Below are positions 9,782 through 21,397 of a DNA stretch of 64,000 nt, piece by piece; position 1 is the stretch's first letter; every line of letters starts with the position of its first letter. The DNA lies in the NCBI GenBank assembly GCA_014773175.1, contig VXCM01000317.1, positions 186,001 to 250,000 of the forward strand. The letters run 5' to 3'. The position numbers and the translations under genes were made by a program. The DNA comes from Lucifuga dentata (taxonomy: Eukaryota > Chordata > Actinopteri > Ophidiiformes > Bythitidae). Below the pieces are notes generated by a model. The model ran no database searches, had not been told where the DNA came from, and saw only the letters and a program-made list of their open reading frames with translations.

Positions 9782-12624
9782 ATGTGGTGGTTCCCTGCCA
9801 ATCTGACTCACTCCCTCTCACTACTATTTCAGAATGTAAGAATGTACATCGGTCACAGCTTCAGCCAGAAACTCTGCTGCTGATGGAAGGATCATATGCG
9901 TAATGGGATGCTGCTAATTCCAAAAGGTGCTGAGATGGAGATAAATAGCTGTGGGCTTCGTCAACATTACCCAGACATGACACCTGACAAGGATCCTTCT
10001 ATCACCGGCTGGCCTAAGAGAATCTCGCTCCTCCGCATGAGGAGTTGAGGACAGAGGAAGAAGGACGGCAGCCGCTCCTTGACGACGGGTAAAAGATGCA
10101 GCTGACACGAACTGTCACTCAACTCCCAGGACGCACTGGGTCAGAGATTTGCAGTCCGCCATATTGGCAGAGACTTCTCTTAGATCAAATACGAGAGGGA
10201 GGTCACCGACCAAAGCCCCCTGCAATGCTGAGAAGTGAAATATATCTGGCTATAATTAAGTCTGCTCTGGATGATAATGATGGTAATGACATGCTCTTTA
10301 CACTGTAAGCGTTGTGTGTCAGTGTGCTTATGGGGTGCTCTGTCATCAGACGATGTCATGCCAAAACAGGCCTAACTGCTTCTCTGGAAACATGCCAACC
10401 GATGCATTTCATCATGCAGAGTTTCCTTCATATTCAAAGGTCTCTGTTCACTCAAATCTACTTCTGTGATTCATACATACACAGTGTGTCCTCTTTGTGG
10501 ATGGATTAAAAGTTTCTTGACATTACCATTTCTCAAAAAAACTAGTTCACGACACTGTACATGAACAATTTGTGAACAAAGATAGAATGCAATGTAAGTA
10601 GCCACAAGTGGACAAACCGATCTTACAAAAATGTTTAATCTGCTTCATTATTTGCCTCTTGAAGTCAGAAAATGTGATCTGAGCCCGTCATATAGTTCAC
10701 AGTGAATTTATTACAGGTATTAACTGGACCACACAGCTTGGAGTCTTTGGTTGTAACATTGGTGATGTGGAATTTCAAGCTGATTGCACTGGTGCACATA
10801 ATGTGGAATGATAGTTGTAAATGTTAATGTTCAAATTGTAAACCTAATATTCTTAAGTGGACAGTCAATAATGAACTCGGGACTCAACCAGCCTTTGTTG
10901 CTCGGGACATTTAAACGTTTGACAACTGCTCCCGTCTCTCAGCAGGGTACTTCATCCACTGTAGCTCCCTGCGAGCAACAATAGCATTGCTGAGCTTCCT
11001 GTGTACCCACCGGGACAAGTGTGGACATTTAGCTTAGATTTTATGTGACCTCACAGTATCCATATGATGAAGTGTCCATATGACAGGATGGATACTTCAG
11101 GTCTTTACAAGGCTTTCACTGATGTTTCTGAAGGCCAGTACTCCAGCACAGATATTTTTGGACTAAAGTTGTCAATAGGCACCATTCTACGCTGACCTTT
11201 ATTTTAGAAAGGTGAAAATAATACAAAACAGAATTATGGCAATTCAGTGACTGTCAACTGAAGCATAGTCAGTTTAGGAAAAGCAGCAGTCAAAGGCTAT
11301 TTAATGGTTGGGGGATTCCAGGGTGCATTAGGAAGAATGAAGTTAAAACATGTAGAATTCAAGTGGCTGTATGGATAAAGAAAAAACAAACTGATATGTG
11401 TTTCTTTTTCCTGATTAACATTAAATGCATCTAATTAATCAACAGGATCTTGTCAAAATGCTGACACAGAGACTTTAATTGGACAGTGTATGCAATCCCA
11501 GTGTGATACATTATCTATAATTATATTATCATCTATTACTATTCTAGGTGCCAGTCTGGGGATTTCATTGTCTGTCTCAATTTTTTTTTTAAAAGTTCAT
11601 CGGCCAACAAGGATTTAATGTACTTAACATTTAACAGTAAATGACACAATGTGTGCAATACTGAACAGAAATCAAATTGGAACTTTATATGTATTACTGG
11701 CAATTTTATATTTAAAAGCAACATAAAACTCATGCTCAGTGTTTCTTTTACAAGGATCTGACTGATTTTTCTGAGTCACTGCTGGAGCTACAGTATATTA
11801 TATAACTGGGACACTGGAACCTTGTCCATAGGAGGTCAGAGGTCACAGACAGACACAGGGATCCAGGGTCAGAGTATTGTAGGTAATGGAAGTAATCAAG
11901 TTGAAAGCTCTGACCTTCCAATCAAGAGATGTTTTCAAATTCGATGCAATGATACAAAGTACCTTGATTTGACTGGAATAAAAGCTTCTATTTTGGTCTG
12001 TCAGATTAAAAAGTTGTTTTCCTGAATCCATATTTTATATTTAACACATAACTGAGAAATGTGCTTAGCATACCATCCTCACAGTGAAACTCATAAGAGA
12101 TGAAGATTGTTCCAGCGCGGTTGGATGAGTTTGCAGAGGGATTTCATGAAAGTCTGTTCTCTACAAACTCAAAGAACGCTTGAGATGAGATTTTCCACCT
12201 GTGCATGTTTATGTGTGTGTGGAGGTATTTATGTGGGTCCCTATGTTTACATTTTAAATAATTTCCTGTTAAAAAAAAAAGCTATAATTTATAGTACAAG
12301 GCCATTTTAGATGATAATGTTTGAAATTTAAATACTAACACTGGTGATTAATGTTTTGTCTTTATGGTTACATCTCAGACAAATAATAATTGAAAAAGTC
12401 CAGTCATTTGACATCTTTACCAACACTGCAAACAGATAATGGAAAGAATGTTAGACTATAGACGCTCTCTGTAGCTCTTCTCCATCTGCAGGTTTAGTAT
12501 CAATCACAAGCAAACTGTTGGTCAGGTGCACCAAGAGTGAAGAATCCATCATCAGCCCAGCAAAAATTCCAAAATAATCAGAAAGTAACATGTATAGTTA
12601 TGTACAAATTGAACAAACCCCATC

Positions 12625-12656
12625 AAGTGTCAGTGAATGGCCATTCACTGACACTT
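12625..12656. repeat. Perfect 32 bp palindrome, no spacer
   Basis: The left arm aagtgtcagtgaatgg is followed at once by its exact reverse complement. Neither flanking base pair extends it. No transposon ends or target duplications were seen around it. A templated-switch mutation, a relic fold-back or a dyad binding site would all fit. Confidence 0.95.
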
Positions 12657-13084
12657 TATTTTCCTTAAAGCGGACATGCTTATGCTTTTGTTCAGGAGTA
12701 TGTGTTGAATATTGTCAAAGATACAAAATATAAGGTTCATGCAGAAGAAATGGATCCAATAAGACAAACCCACTGGTCCTGAAATGCCCTGAAAGGTTCG
12801 TTTTTGATTAGTCCTTTAAATCTGTAACGTGTTAATGTCAACATGTAAGATTTACCTGCCTAAACACACCTGGTCAGACACTCATAAGGTCTGACGCTGG
12901 CAATGAGTACATCTACCTGAAGCTGTAAAATTTCCCGTTTTCACTCAGTATGCACAGCATTGCTGCAGCAAGAATGTGTTTTTTTTCACTTTGAAACGTC
13001 GCAATGGTTAAAAATGGAATCCTAAATGAAATGAAAATCATGTAAAACTATATAATGTCCACCTTAAACAGCCATTTCAACAGT

Positions 13085-13108
13085 ACACACACACACACAC
13101 ACACACAC
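13085..13108. repeat. (AC)n microsatellite
   Basis: A 24 bp AC run. Confidence 0.95.
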
Positions 13109-13784
13109 GCTAAAATAGCACAATGCAGTTCAATTTTACAGTACAAACAGTTGATAAAGATGAAAACAGTGTGTAACTGTGATAAATAATTAAGACTGAG
13201 TGATACAAATCTGTTTAAATGAATACATCGTGTTGAAAGTGCCAGTCATATAACTATGGAAATATTTGGCTCCTGCTTCGTGAAACAAAATGGCTTCTCT
13301 TTCTCCTCACAGTAAATACAGAAAAGAAACCTCAAAACAAAACAGTCGAGAGGATAACCATTGATCCCCATGTAAGCCACGTTCAATCACGCTTAAACGG
13401 GCGGCTCTTCCTACCAGAGGAACCAGCAAAAACCTTTAAGTCGACAGCTAATGCCCGGTTTAGTCCTCTCTCTCTTTCTTTCTTGCCTTAAAACTGCCAT
13501 GCTACAACTTAATACCACACGAGCTCACGCTGGGAGGCTGGGAGGTGCTATCAAGACCTGACTCCACACACTCCGCCTCTGCCTTTGCTTTCCATTTTGT
13601 TGTCACCATTCTTCATCTCGCCCCCTCCAATTTCTCTTTTGTGGGTCGCTGAACCCTGGGACAAAGTGTGTCTGCCCCACCTCCTGATCCTTAGTCGCCA
13701 ACACCGAGACCACCACACCACACACAACGCAGGAAGATGACATTTTCTCACCCCCCCACCCAAGACCCCCATCCCTCGTCTCCC

Positions 13785-14180
13785 CTAATCCAATCAGCAG
13801 GGCCTGAGTTTTTCTAATATACTGGTGGTCTCATACTCTGACTTGATCCCTGCAGCTGTGCCGGACCGCTCATTGGCAAGATTAGGGCCTCTGCAGCTCC
13901 TCTGATCATGCATTTCAATATGAATGGGACCAATAAGGGGGTGGATTACAGCTTGGTTACTTTGGAAATCCAAGGCCCCCCTTTGATGCCCCCGGGTTTG
14001 AACGGCAGTGGCAGAAACCCGCCTGGTCGGCACGGTCTGACAGCGATGCCACCTGGCAGCTGAATGTTTGCTCATATGCGCTCATTAAACACCACCACAC
14101 TGGCACTCTGGGCACCAACTGCGAGCCCGATGGTGAGCCTTGGCCGGGACCAGATGGCGCCGTTACCAGTACGCCAGGTG
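13785..14180. promoter_or_regulatory. Candidate enhancer-like conserved block
   Basis: Balanced composition, no repeats and dense known motif words: ccaatcag (NF-Y, 13790-13797), ctttgatg (TCF/LEF, 13981-13988), and adjacent E-boxes cacctg (14050-14055) and cagctg (14057-14062). It stands out from the AT-rich neighbourhood and has the look of vertebrate conserved noncoding DNA. No alignment could be made, so this is inference. Confidence 0.25.
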
Positions 14181-14306
14181 GGGTTCATCGTTGCCACTCG
14201 TGAGCTGCCTCATGGGTGGAGGATGGAGGGGTGGGGGAGTANGTGGGGTTCATCGTTGCCACTCGTGAGCTGCCTCATGGGTGGAGGATGGAGGGGTGGG
14301 GGAGTA
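14178..14306. other. Assembly join: 64 bp direct copies around a single N
   Basis: Bases 14178-14241 recur exactly at 14243-14306 with one N at 14242. This is the same pattern as the other joins, so one copy is probably real. The 94-codon frame that crosses the N should be ignored. Confidence 0.9.
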
Positions 14307-14384
14307 GAGAAGGGGCGTCTAAGGAAGGAGCGTGTGGACAGAGCATAAGTAGAGAGTAAACAAGCGCTCATTCCCATTCTTTAT

Positions 14385-14971
14385 CAGAGGAGGAAAGTGA
14401 GTACATTTACTTAAGTACCACTCTGAAGTACAACTTTTAGGTACTTTACCTGACTATTTCCTTTTTGTGGTACTTTAAACTTACTATTATATTTATCTGA
14501 TCACTGTAATTTCTCATTACTTTCAATAGATGGGCTCTTAAAATATTGCTGTGTCATGTAAAAACCATGTAAAAACTGCTCGATGGAAAAGTTGTCAAAT
14601 TTACTGTAGTGTAGAGGAACATGTATAATTTTTTTACTATTTCTCTTCAGAATTCTCATTACTTTCATTCCACACTACAAAAATTGGACATTAAAGGGTT
14701 TTCATATTCATGAATGAAAATTTTTTTTCTCCACATTTAGAGATGTTTAATATTAATGCATTAAAACTGGCATAAATAATTTAAAACACTGACAGGAGAC
14801 ATTCTTTACATTTTACTACTAATACTAATTTAGCTTTTTTTTTTTTTTTTTTNTTTTTTTTTTTTTTTTTTTCCTAAATGCAACACTTGCAATGGAGTAT
14901 TTTTCCACTGTGGTATTAATACTTATATTTAAGCATATGAAGACTTCTTTTATAACAAACCTCCATCACTC
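14385..14971 (-). mobile_element. Tol2-like hAT nonautonomous repeat, copy 3, nearly full length
   Basis: It starts cagaggaggaaagtgagtac, close to the expected CAGTGGTGGAAAGT end, and finishes with 'gaagacttctttta' plus 'cctccatcactc', close to the expected inverse end. Between these are 'agtacatttacttaagta', 'gcaatggagtatttttccac' and 'gtggtattaatactt', in the family's order on the reverse strand. About 590 bp long, no transposase frame. A poly-T gap with N lies inside (14835-14872). I see no clean 8 bp target duplication (ttctttat on the left, atatcaca on the right), so the copy is old or the edges are slightly misplaced. Confidence 0.65.
14835..14872. other. Unresolved poly-T gap (N at 14853)
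   Basis: Eighteen T, one N, nineteen T. Contigs probably met inside one T tract, so the true length is unknown. Confidence 0.85.
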
Positions 14972-15504
14972 ATATCACAGTGTAAACAAGAAGACAAACA
15001 CTTAAGGTGCAATTCACAAAAGCACATAAAGTAAACATGGGCTCCATGTATAATCAACACCAGCTGTATCAGAAGAAAACCCTTAGACCCACTCACTGAC
15101 GCAACAATGCATGTTTAAGTGCAAATGAAAAGGCACTTGTTTCCAAACACATTCACTCACTGTGTACCCTGAGTGCGTCGGCTCCACCGCGGCCCCTGCA
15201 GGGGCTTTTCATTAGTTGTTGAAGCCTGTGTCATCTTCTCGGCCGGCTCTCCTGCCCTCCATTCTCTGGAGCCTTTGTGCGTGAAGTACTAGAGGTGATT
15301 AATATTTGTTTTCCCTCCTCTGTGGGAGAGGAAGACCTGACTGATCCACTGTGACCCCTTCTTAATCTCCAGCAGGTCGACCCGGCCTCTCTGTTTCCTT
15401 ACCTCTTCTTAGGTTTATTACCTCAGAGGGCCTCTACCCCATACTGACACTTGTGTTTGACTGGGGAATCACACAAGGCCGCAGGCTATTTAATGCCCAC
15501 CTTG

Positions 15505-15627
15505 AGTTTAGAGCCGAGCCACAATAACTTTCTTTACGAGGGTCACTGCGTTTTTTATTTGCCTTNAGTTTAGAGCCGAGCCACAATAACTTTCTTTACG
15601 AGGGTCACTGCGTTTTTTATTTGCCTT
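15505..15627. other. Assembly join: 61 bp direct copies around a single N
   Basis: Bases 15505-15565 recur exactly at 15567-15627, with N at 15566. I read this as unmerged contig ends. Confidence 0.9.
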
Positions 15628-16102
15628 ATCCCCCCTCTGTGAAATGACACTTGTAAATATTGCCGTTAGTCCGGTGACAGCCTGGCCGTTTAGCGCCAAC
15701 CTGTACATTTGTGATTTTTTAAAGCTGAGTAAAGCAAGATTTTTTTTTTTTTTTTTTTTTATGTTTTCCAATCTCAAGAACTTCCAAAATACACTCATAT
15801 TTAAAATTTTGCAGGGCAGGTCTTGATTTGTCCTCTTTGTCGGCATCACATTCACCTAGTTTGGACAGGTGAAGGAAGCATCTTCTTTACAGAAAATAGC
15901 AGGATATCCTGAGGGAATTGGGCTGAAATGGGCCAGGTTGAGGGGTTTTGGGGGCTTTGTTAGGGGCACTGGAGGGAGTGTCTTGACGGATTGAGTAGCT
16001 TGCGGGTCTATTGAGGACTTGATCCCGTTGACAGATATACTGCTCCCTTTGTGACCACATGGCTGTGATGGAAATGGCAGGTGCAGTATGGGTAACCAGT
16101 GG

Positions 16103-16128
16103 AAAAAANAAAAAAAAAAAAAAAAAAA
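16103..16128. other. Unresolved poly-A gap (N at 16109)
   Basis: Six A, one N, nineteen A. The 114-codon reverse-strand frame crossing it contains a run of phenylalanines from this tract and is not a gene. Confidence 0.85.
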
Positions 16129-17194
16129 GTCGGCTCTAGCGTTGTGTTTCAGGGGTTGTAAAAACACAGCTGTTTTCAGCTTTCTGAACCGGCTGCACAC
16201 TTGGATTCCAATTCTCTCCAGCTCCTTGTTGTCTTGTTAGTCACTAAACTCGCAAACACAGTCTTATAGTCTTAGCTCTTTATATTGGGCTTTAGATGGA
16301 AAAAATGTTCAGGTCACTATTAACGATGTTGGATGAAAGCTCTTAGCAACTGGCTCAAAACCTGTTTGAGGGTAACTGATAGCAATGGGAAAGTGCTTGG
16401 CTTTTTAACACACATGCACCTACTAAGACATGATGGTTGAAAATAACTCAATCAAATGGATATTTTATTATTACATGGAAATTATACTATAGAAAGAAGT
16501 TAGAAATTAAGTTTAAGACATGCAAAGAATGTAGAATATGAACTTGTATTAATTATTGTGTTACTTTGATATAAGACTATTAAAGTATAAAACACTGAAA
16601 TGCTGATTTCCACTTTTATTTATTAACTCCTATTTCCCTCCCATTCATCATAACTATAATGATACGAACCCAAAACATTTTACACTGCAGCTTAAATTTT
16701 CACATCAACAAAGCAATAAGCAGGAATGTATTTCATAGTATTTTGTAAGAATGAAGAGAGAGTGTGTCACAATCCGTCAGGAGAATGATCATGCATGGGA
16801 CAATCAGAGAACTAAAGGAGGAAAATACAGTAAAAAATACATTTCTTGTTTCATTCACTTTTAGTATTCAATTAGTGATTTAATTTAACTAAAATATTAA
16901 GAACTACACAACTTAGAAAACAACTCAGATCTAAATAATATTTGTTTCTAAAACGGCATGGTCTGTAGATTAATGATAAACGTGTTAATTATTATTACAC
17001 ATGATAACATGTAAATTACTTCCCCCATAGTAACTGTATAATGACTAAATAGAATATTTCTAGAAATTTCATAGTATTTTAGTCCAGGTTATTCTTGTTC
17101 AAGCATTTTGCTATCAAACATATTGAGAAAAAGATAATTTATTTATAAATAACAGAATTATTCCAGACACTGACATTGCCAACATGGCCAACTA

Positions 17195-17229
17195 GTGTGT
17201 GTGTGTGTGTCTGTATGTGTGTGTGTGTG
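17195..17229. repeat. Imperfect (GT)n microsatellite
   Basis: A GT run interrupted by CTGTAT. Confidence 0.9.
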
Positions 17230-19570
17230 CCACTGAATCAAAATCTGTTAACTTTGTTTTATGGGCCTTGAAATATTAAGCCGTACTGTATTATTCCAAA
17301 CCTACAATATAAATGTTCTTTTCTTATTTCTGACAAACTTTCTCTCTCAGATCTGAGCTTCTCCTGTGAGGGTGCGTGGCGTTGTGCCTGACACGGCCCT
17401 GACAGGTTTGTGTGGGAGTTTTCAGTGGGAGAAGCAAAGCTTTTAGCTCTCTGTGAAGTTGTCTAATGAGCGGCGCCAAGCATCACCACTCCTCCACAAA
17501 TTACTTTTCTCAGCTGCCAAACCCCCCAACCCCACCCCCTCACTCCCCCAACATTCTGCCATTCTGCTTCTACTTTCCTCTTGTCAACGCATTCAGGCAC
17601 TGCCCTGCATGCATTTTTATTGGACATTCTACAATTTCTGTTTTTGTAAATTGTCATTACAACACAATGAAGACATTTGATATTAATATAGGACATACAG
17701 CACCAAACAACTTACAGATAAAATGTAGTCTTTTTTCTATAAAGAAGTACTGGACAGAGATCAAAGAAAATATTACAAATATCAGAGTAAGGACTTGGTG
17801 ACGTGGTCGTACTATGATGCTGCTTTGGTTGCTGTTGTTATGACAGCTAAGAATGAAGTTAAGGGAAAACACACATCAAAGAAACGAGTGGAAAAAAGGA
17901 CAAAAATTTGTTTTTCAAGAAAAAGATGTTTGTTGTGATTTCTGCTCATTTTTTCCAGTTGTTTTTCATTTGTTTCTTTTTTTAATTTCTCTCTTGCTTG
18001 AACAGCTTTTGGTTGTGAAACATTTCAGCTGTTAAATGCAAAGATATCAGAGACATTTAAAGTTATGGATAAATAAGTTATCACATTAGTCTGAAAAAAA
18101 GAAGTTACGACTTTAGGTTAAAGTTCAAACTTATTTTTCCATTACTTTTAAAGAAATGGGTAGATAAATTATTACTTTAACATTGAAAAAAAATATATAG
18201 TCAATTTGATGCCAGTGCTGAATTTTGCCTGCTAGAAATTGCAATGAAAACTTACCGTATCCAAACATGACTTTTGGCTGTAGAAAAAAAAATGTCTTAG
18301 ATAACAATGAGAACAGCATGTTACAATAAGATTTTAATCGTTTCGAAGCTTCTCTTGTCTCGAGTGATTTATGACAAAAAGCCACAGTAGAATAGGCGTT
18401 AAATCCCAGATGACCAATATAACAAGGACCTAAAACACTGAGAAGACTGAAGCAATGTAGTCGTAGCTCAACCAACAGAAAACAAAAGCACTTCTTTCTG
18501 TGTGGCTTCAGGATTGCAACGCATCGATTGATGTCATTTTGACAAAACTCGTGAAGATTTAAAAAAAAAATTGTGTCGATGTGTCAACTGACACTTTTCA
18601 CTTTTCTCAACATGAAGCAATAGTACCTGCTCATTGCTCTGGTTTCACTGATGAATGACGCTGTGGTGTGCTGCGCCTCACTACGGGGCCATTTGTGGGG
18701 AGATAAGAGAGACTTCCTGGATTAAGGAGGTAGTTGAGGTACATCTCCAGAGAGCCTGTTTGTTTGGGTAAGGCAGCTCCTTCATTACTGCAAAACTGTG
18801 GGAGGCTGGGAAACCAACCTGTCTTCTAGATAGCATGGGACTCATGCCAAAATGTACTTAACCAGGCTGAAAATGCAACCCATTTCCCCTTGATGTCTCT
18901 AATAAATTATCATGGACAGTGCATTGGGTGTCACACGTGGTTTTGGACATTATTAACAGGCAGATGCAGTGAAACTGCAAAGTGAATTCATACACAAATA
19001 TATTGGAAGTAGTTTTGCTTTGTGGGTGGCCCAGCATGAGTGAATGAGCCTGCAGATTAAAATGAATGAGTTGTTGATGCCACAAAAACAAGCTGACTAT
19101 CCTCCTCTTATCCAAGCAGAATGATTGAAACTCAGAGCACTGTGTCCTCTAATGTGACAGTCATCTCACCGAAATAAAAAAGGAAAAAATTTAAAAAAAA
19201 AAAGAAAAAAAAAATATTGACGCTGAAGCACTAATCTGCACCATGTTTGCACTTTATAGTCGAAGTCATTTTTTGAATAATAATCAGTGTATTAATAAAA
19301 TGTTTTACATATAGTATATATAATGCATTAATAAAATGTTCATTAATTGCTAAAAAGTCATAAATTAGAACTATAATGGAACTGGAAATGAAATGTTATA
19401 TTTATATGAAAACTGTGTCTTGTAACCCCATGTGCGGTGGGCTATATAGGTAAAGACACATAAATAAAATTAATTAATTCATATAATTAAGATTATAAAG
19501 AACAACTTCTTGGTTGCCACATTGTGCAAAATCACACTTTGCCCTTTTTTTCTTTTCTTCTTCTTTTTTA

Positions 19571-19605
19571 TTTTTTTTTTTTTTTTTNTTTTTTTTTTTT
19601 TTTTT
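19571..19605. other. Unresolved poly-T gap (N at 19588)
   Basis: Seventeen T, one N, seventeen T. Confidence 0.85.
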
Positions 19606-20484
19606 AGCCTTTTAATTAATCTGGATGCAGATTTTGTTATTTTATTGTCATGGAAAAACCCTTTATTAATGATTTACAAACATTTATAACTGCAGACCTG
19701 ATGGTTAGAAAGGGACAAATCCATGATGCTTGGCAACCCAAAAGGTGTTGGTTTGTTGATATTATATTGTCCTATTAATAATGTTTAAAGAGTGAGTTAT
19801 AAATCCATTAGTTACCTCTTATAAAACCTCATTTCAACGTTATGGCTTTTCGTCTCTATTGAGGGAGTTATGTTTTTTTTAAACTTTCCTCTAAAGTTTT
19901 TTTTTTTTTTTAAATCACCTTCATGCTTCACAATCATACTGTTGTGCACATTCACACAGTGAAATATCTAATAAATTACTATCAATTATGGCTTATTGTT
20001 TTTGTTTTTTATCTTGAAAAAATCTTAAATTTTTTAGTATTTAGTTTTGGTATAAAAATGATAAAAACCAGATGGGAAAAAAAAACAAACTCAAAAATCC
20101 AGGCAGAAATTGGATTTAAAAAACCAAAGGGGGGAAAAAAAAAACTTTTCAGTACAAACACTAAAGAGTTGAAATATTTACTGCTGCACTTTGTCTCAAT
20201 TTTCTCTTCTTTTTATTACCTGAAGCACATTCTGAACTGTCCTCACCACTAGAAGACCTTATTAATTATAAAGTCTGCACACTGTCTTCTGACAGCAGGA
20301 AACAGGACTTATGACTGCATGGAAGAATAAAAATACTTAAAAAAAAAAAAATCTTTAAACCCAAAAACGACGAGCCTTAACATTGAGTCTTTGACCGCTG
20401 TAACGCCCTCGGCTCTGTGTTTAATACGCACGATGGAGCAACATAGTGAGTACATACAATCAGTAATGATGAATGACTCAGTAC

Positions 20485-20660
20485 CTCAGATCTGAGCCTG
20501 ACACAAATAGTTGCATATCCATGCATAATAATCTGTTGTGTGCAGATGCTGCAGTGCTGTGTGGGGCCTCTTGCTGCCCTGGCGGCAGTGAAGGGGGAAT
20601 TAGATGTAGTGTTGTCTGAGTCCCTGTTAATCCTCAGCTGATTAGTGGAATTCTCATCAG
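20485..20660. promoter_or_regulatory. Candidate conserved regulatory block
   Basis: Non-repetitive, balanced composition with words such as 'atgcataataatctg' and 'gttaatcctcagctgatta', which contain POU/homeodomain and PITX/OTX-like sites. It ends just before a GA microsatellite. The call is based on motif density alone. Confidence 0.2.
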
Positions 20661-20665
20661 GGCTC

Positions 20666-20668
<3 letters not shown>

Positions 20669-20721
<53 letters not shown>
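20669..20721. repeat. (GA)n microsatellite
   Basis: A 53 bp pure GA run, among the longest uninterrupted dinucleotide runs in the window. The opposite-strand frame across it is a repeat translation. Confidence 0.97.
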
Positions 20722-20722
<1 letters not shown>

Positions 20723-21269
20723 AGGAGAGAAAGAAAGTAGGGAAAAACTGACAGAAAAGGAGAAGAGTTGAAAAAAGTAGGAAGGAGAAGTGGGAAGGAC
20801 TCTTTGCGTGCCCTCCCAGCTTCCTTCAGTCAGTCCAACCCTGCAGCTGACCACAGGCCTGCACCTCCTCCAGCCAATAAGATCTCAGGCCCTCAGGTCA
20901 CCTGGCTCACTACACTAATCCTGAAACTGCCGTGTAGATTAGCACTTTCCCACTTGCAGCCACTCTAGCCCAAGCCCCGGTAAATCCTGAGGTAAATGTC
21001 GGAGCTTCCGGTAAGTGGGTGAGCACGGTGTTGTGCAGTGGATTAAGGAGAATGGGAGAATATTTACAAGCCCATCGCCAGTAGTGATAAGGACAAGGAT
21101 AAACACTGATGGTCCATCTTTAGCCTTTTTTTCTCCCTCATCAAGGCACATGGTTCCCTGTGGAAGTCTGTGACATTAATGTGCTAAATTAGCTGGATGG
21201 GAATTAGCTCACGTCCCTCATCTCCATTAATTCTTGCTTAAATGATAAATGGATAAACAATCAATTATG

Positions 21270-21397
21270 CTGCAAAAAAATCCATCTTAAGTCATTTTCA
21301 GCTATTATTGAGTCATTGCCATTGCAGTGAGATTATTTCAACCTCTTTTCAATACAAATCAACTTGTTTAAATCATTTTCTAGAAACAAGAAATAAG
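21270..21397 (+). mobile_element. Fragment of the 'ctgcaaaa' MITE family
   Basis: It begins ctgcaaaaaaatccatct and contains 'caaatcaacttg' and 'aatcattttctagaaacaag'. Both words recur in the same order in the element at 24568-24919. The right terminus is missing. Confidence 0.45.

Larger units (their letters stand above)
8271..12624. other. Noncoding stretch, no gene seen
   Basis: Only short, unrecognised frames are open. The stretch holds an AAAATT hexanucleotide run (about 8431-8455), an imperfect hairpin (9059-9112), a hAT terminus (9385-9590), a GA run (9611-9645) and an AAG run (9737-9781). A YY1-like word (tccgccatattgg) lies near 10156-10168. The rest is unique AT-rich sequence. Confidence 0.7.
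12657..14384. other. Noncoding stretch, GC-richer in its second half
   Basis: No gene is recognised. A CA run (13085-13108) lies in AT-rich sequence. From about 13380 base composition becomes more balanced and a candidate regulatory block (13785-14180) follows. The 64 bp duplicated flanks of an N close the stretch. Open frames here are longer because stops are rarer, but none looks like a protein. Confidence 0.65.
14972..21269. other. Noncoding stretch, no gene seen
   Basis: No gene is visible. Contents: a GC-richer part at about 15170-15640, an assembly join (15505-15627), a 21 nt T tract (15740-15760), an A gap (16103-16128), a GT-rich imperfect run (17195-17229), a T gap (19571-19605), a GA run (20669-20721) and a candidate regulatory block (20485-20660). 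Around 18640-18770 GATA, ETS and OTX-like words (gataag, ttcctgga, ggattaag) cluster. Around 21180-21265 taatta-like words cluster. The remainder is AT-rich unique sequence. Confidence 0.65.

Noticed and set aside
14064..14348. 94-codon frame with an internal repeated peptide
   Set aside because: The repeat is the duplicated assembly join at 14178-14306, and the frame crosses an N.
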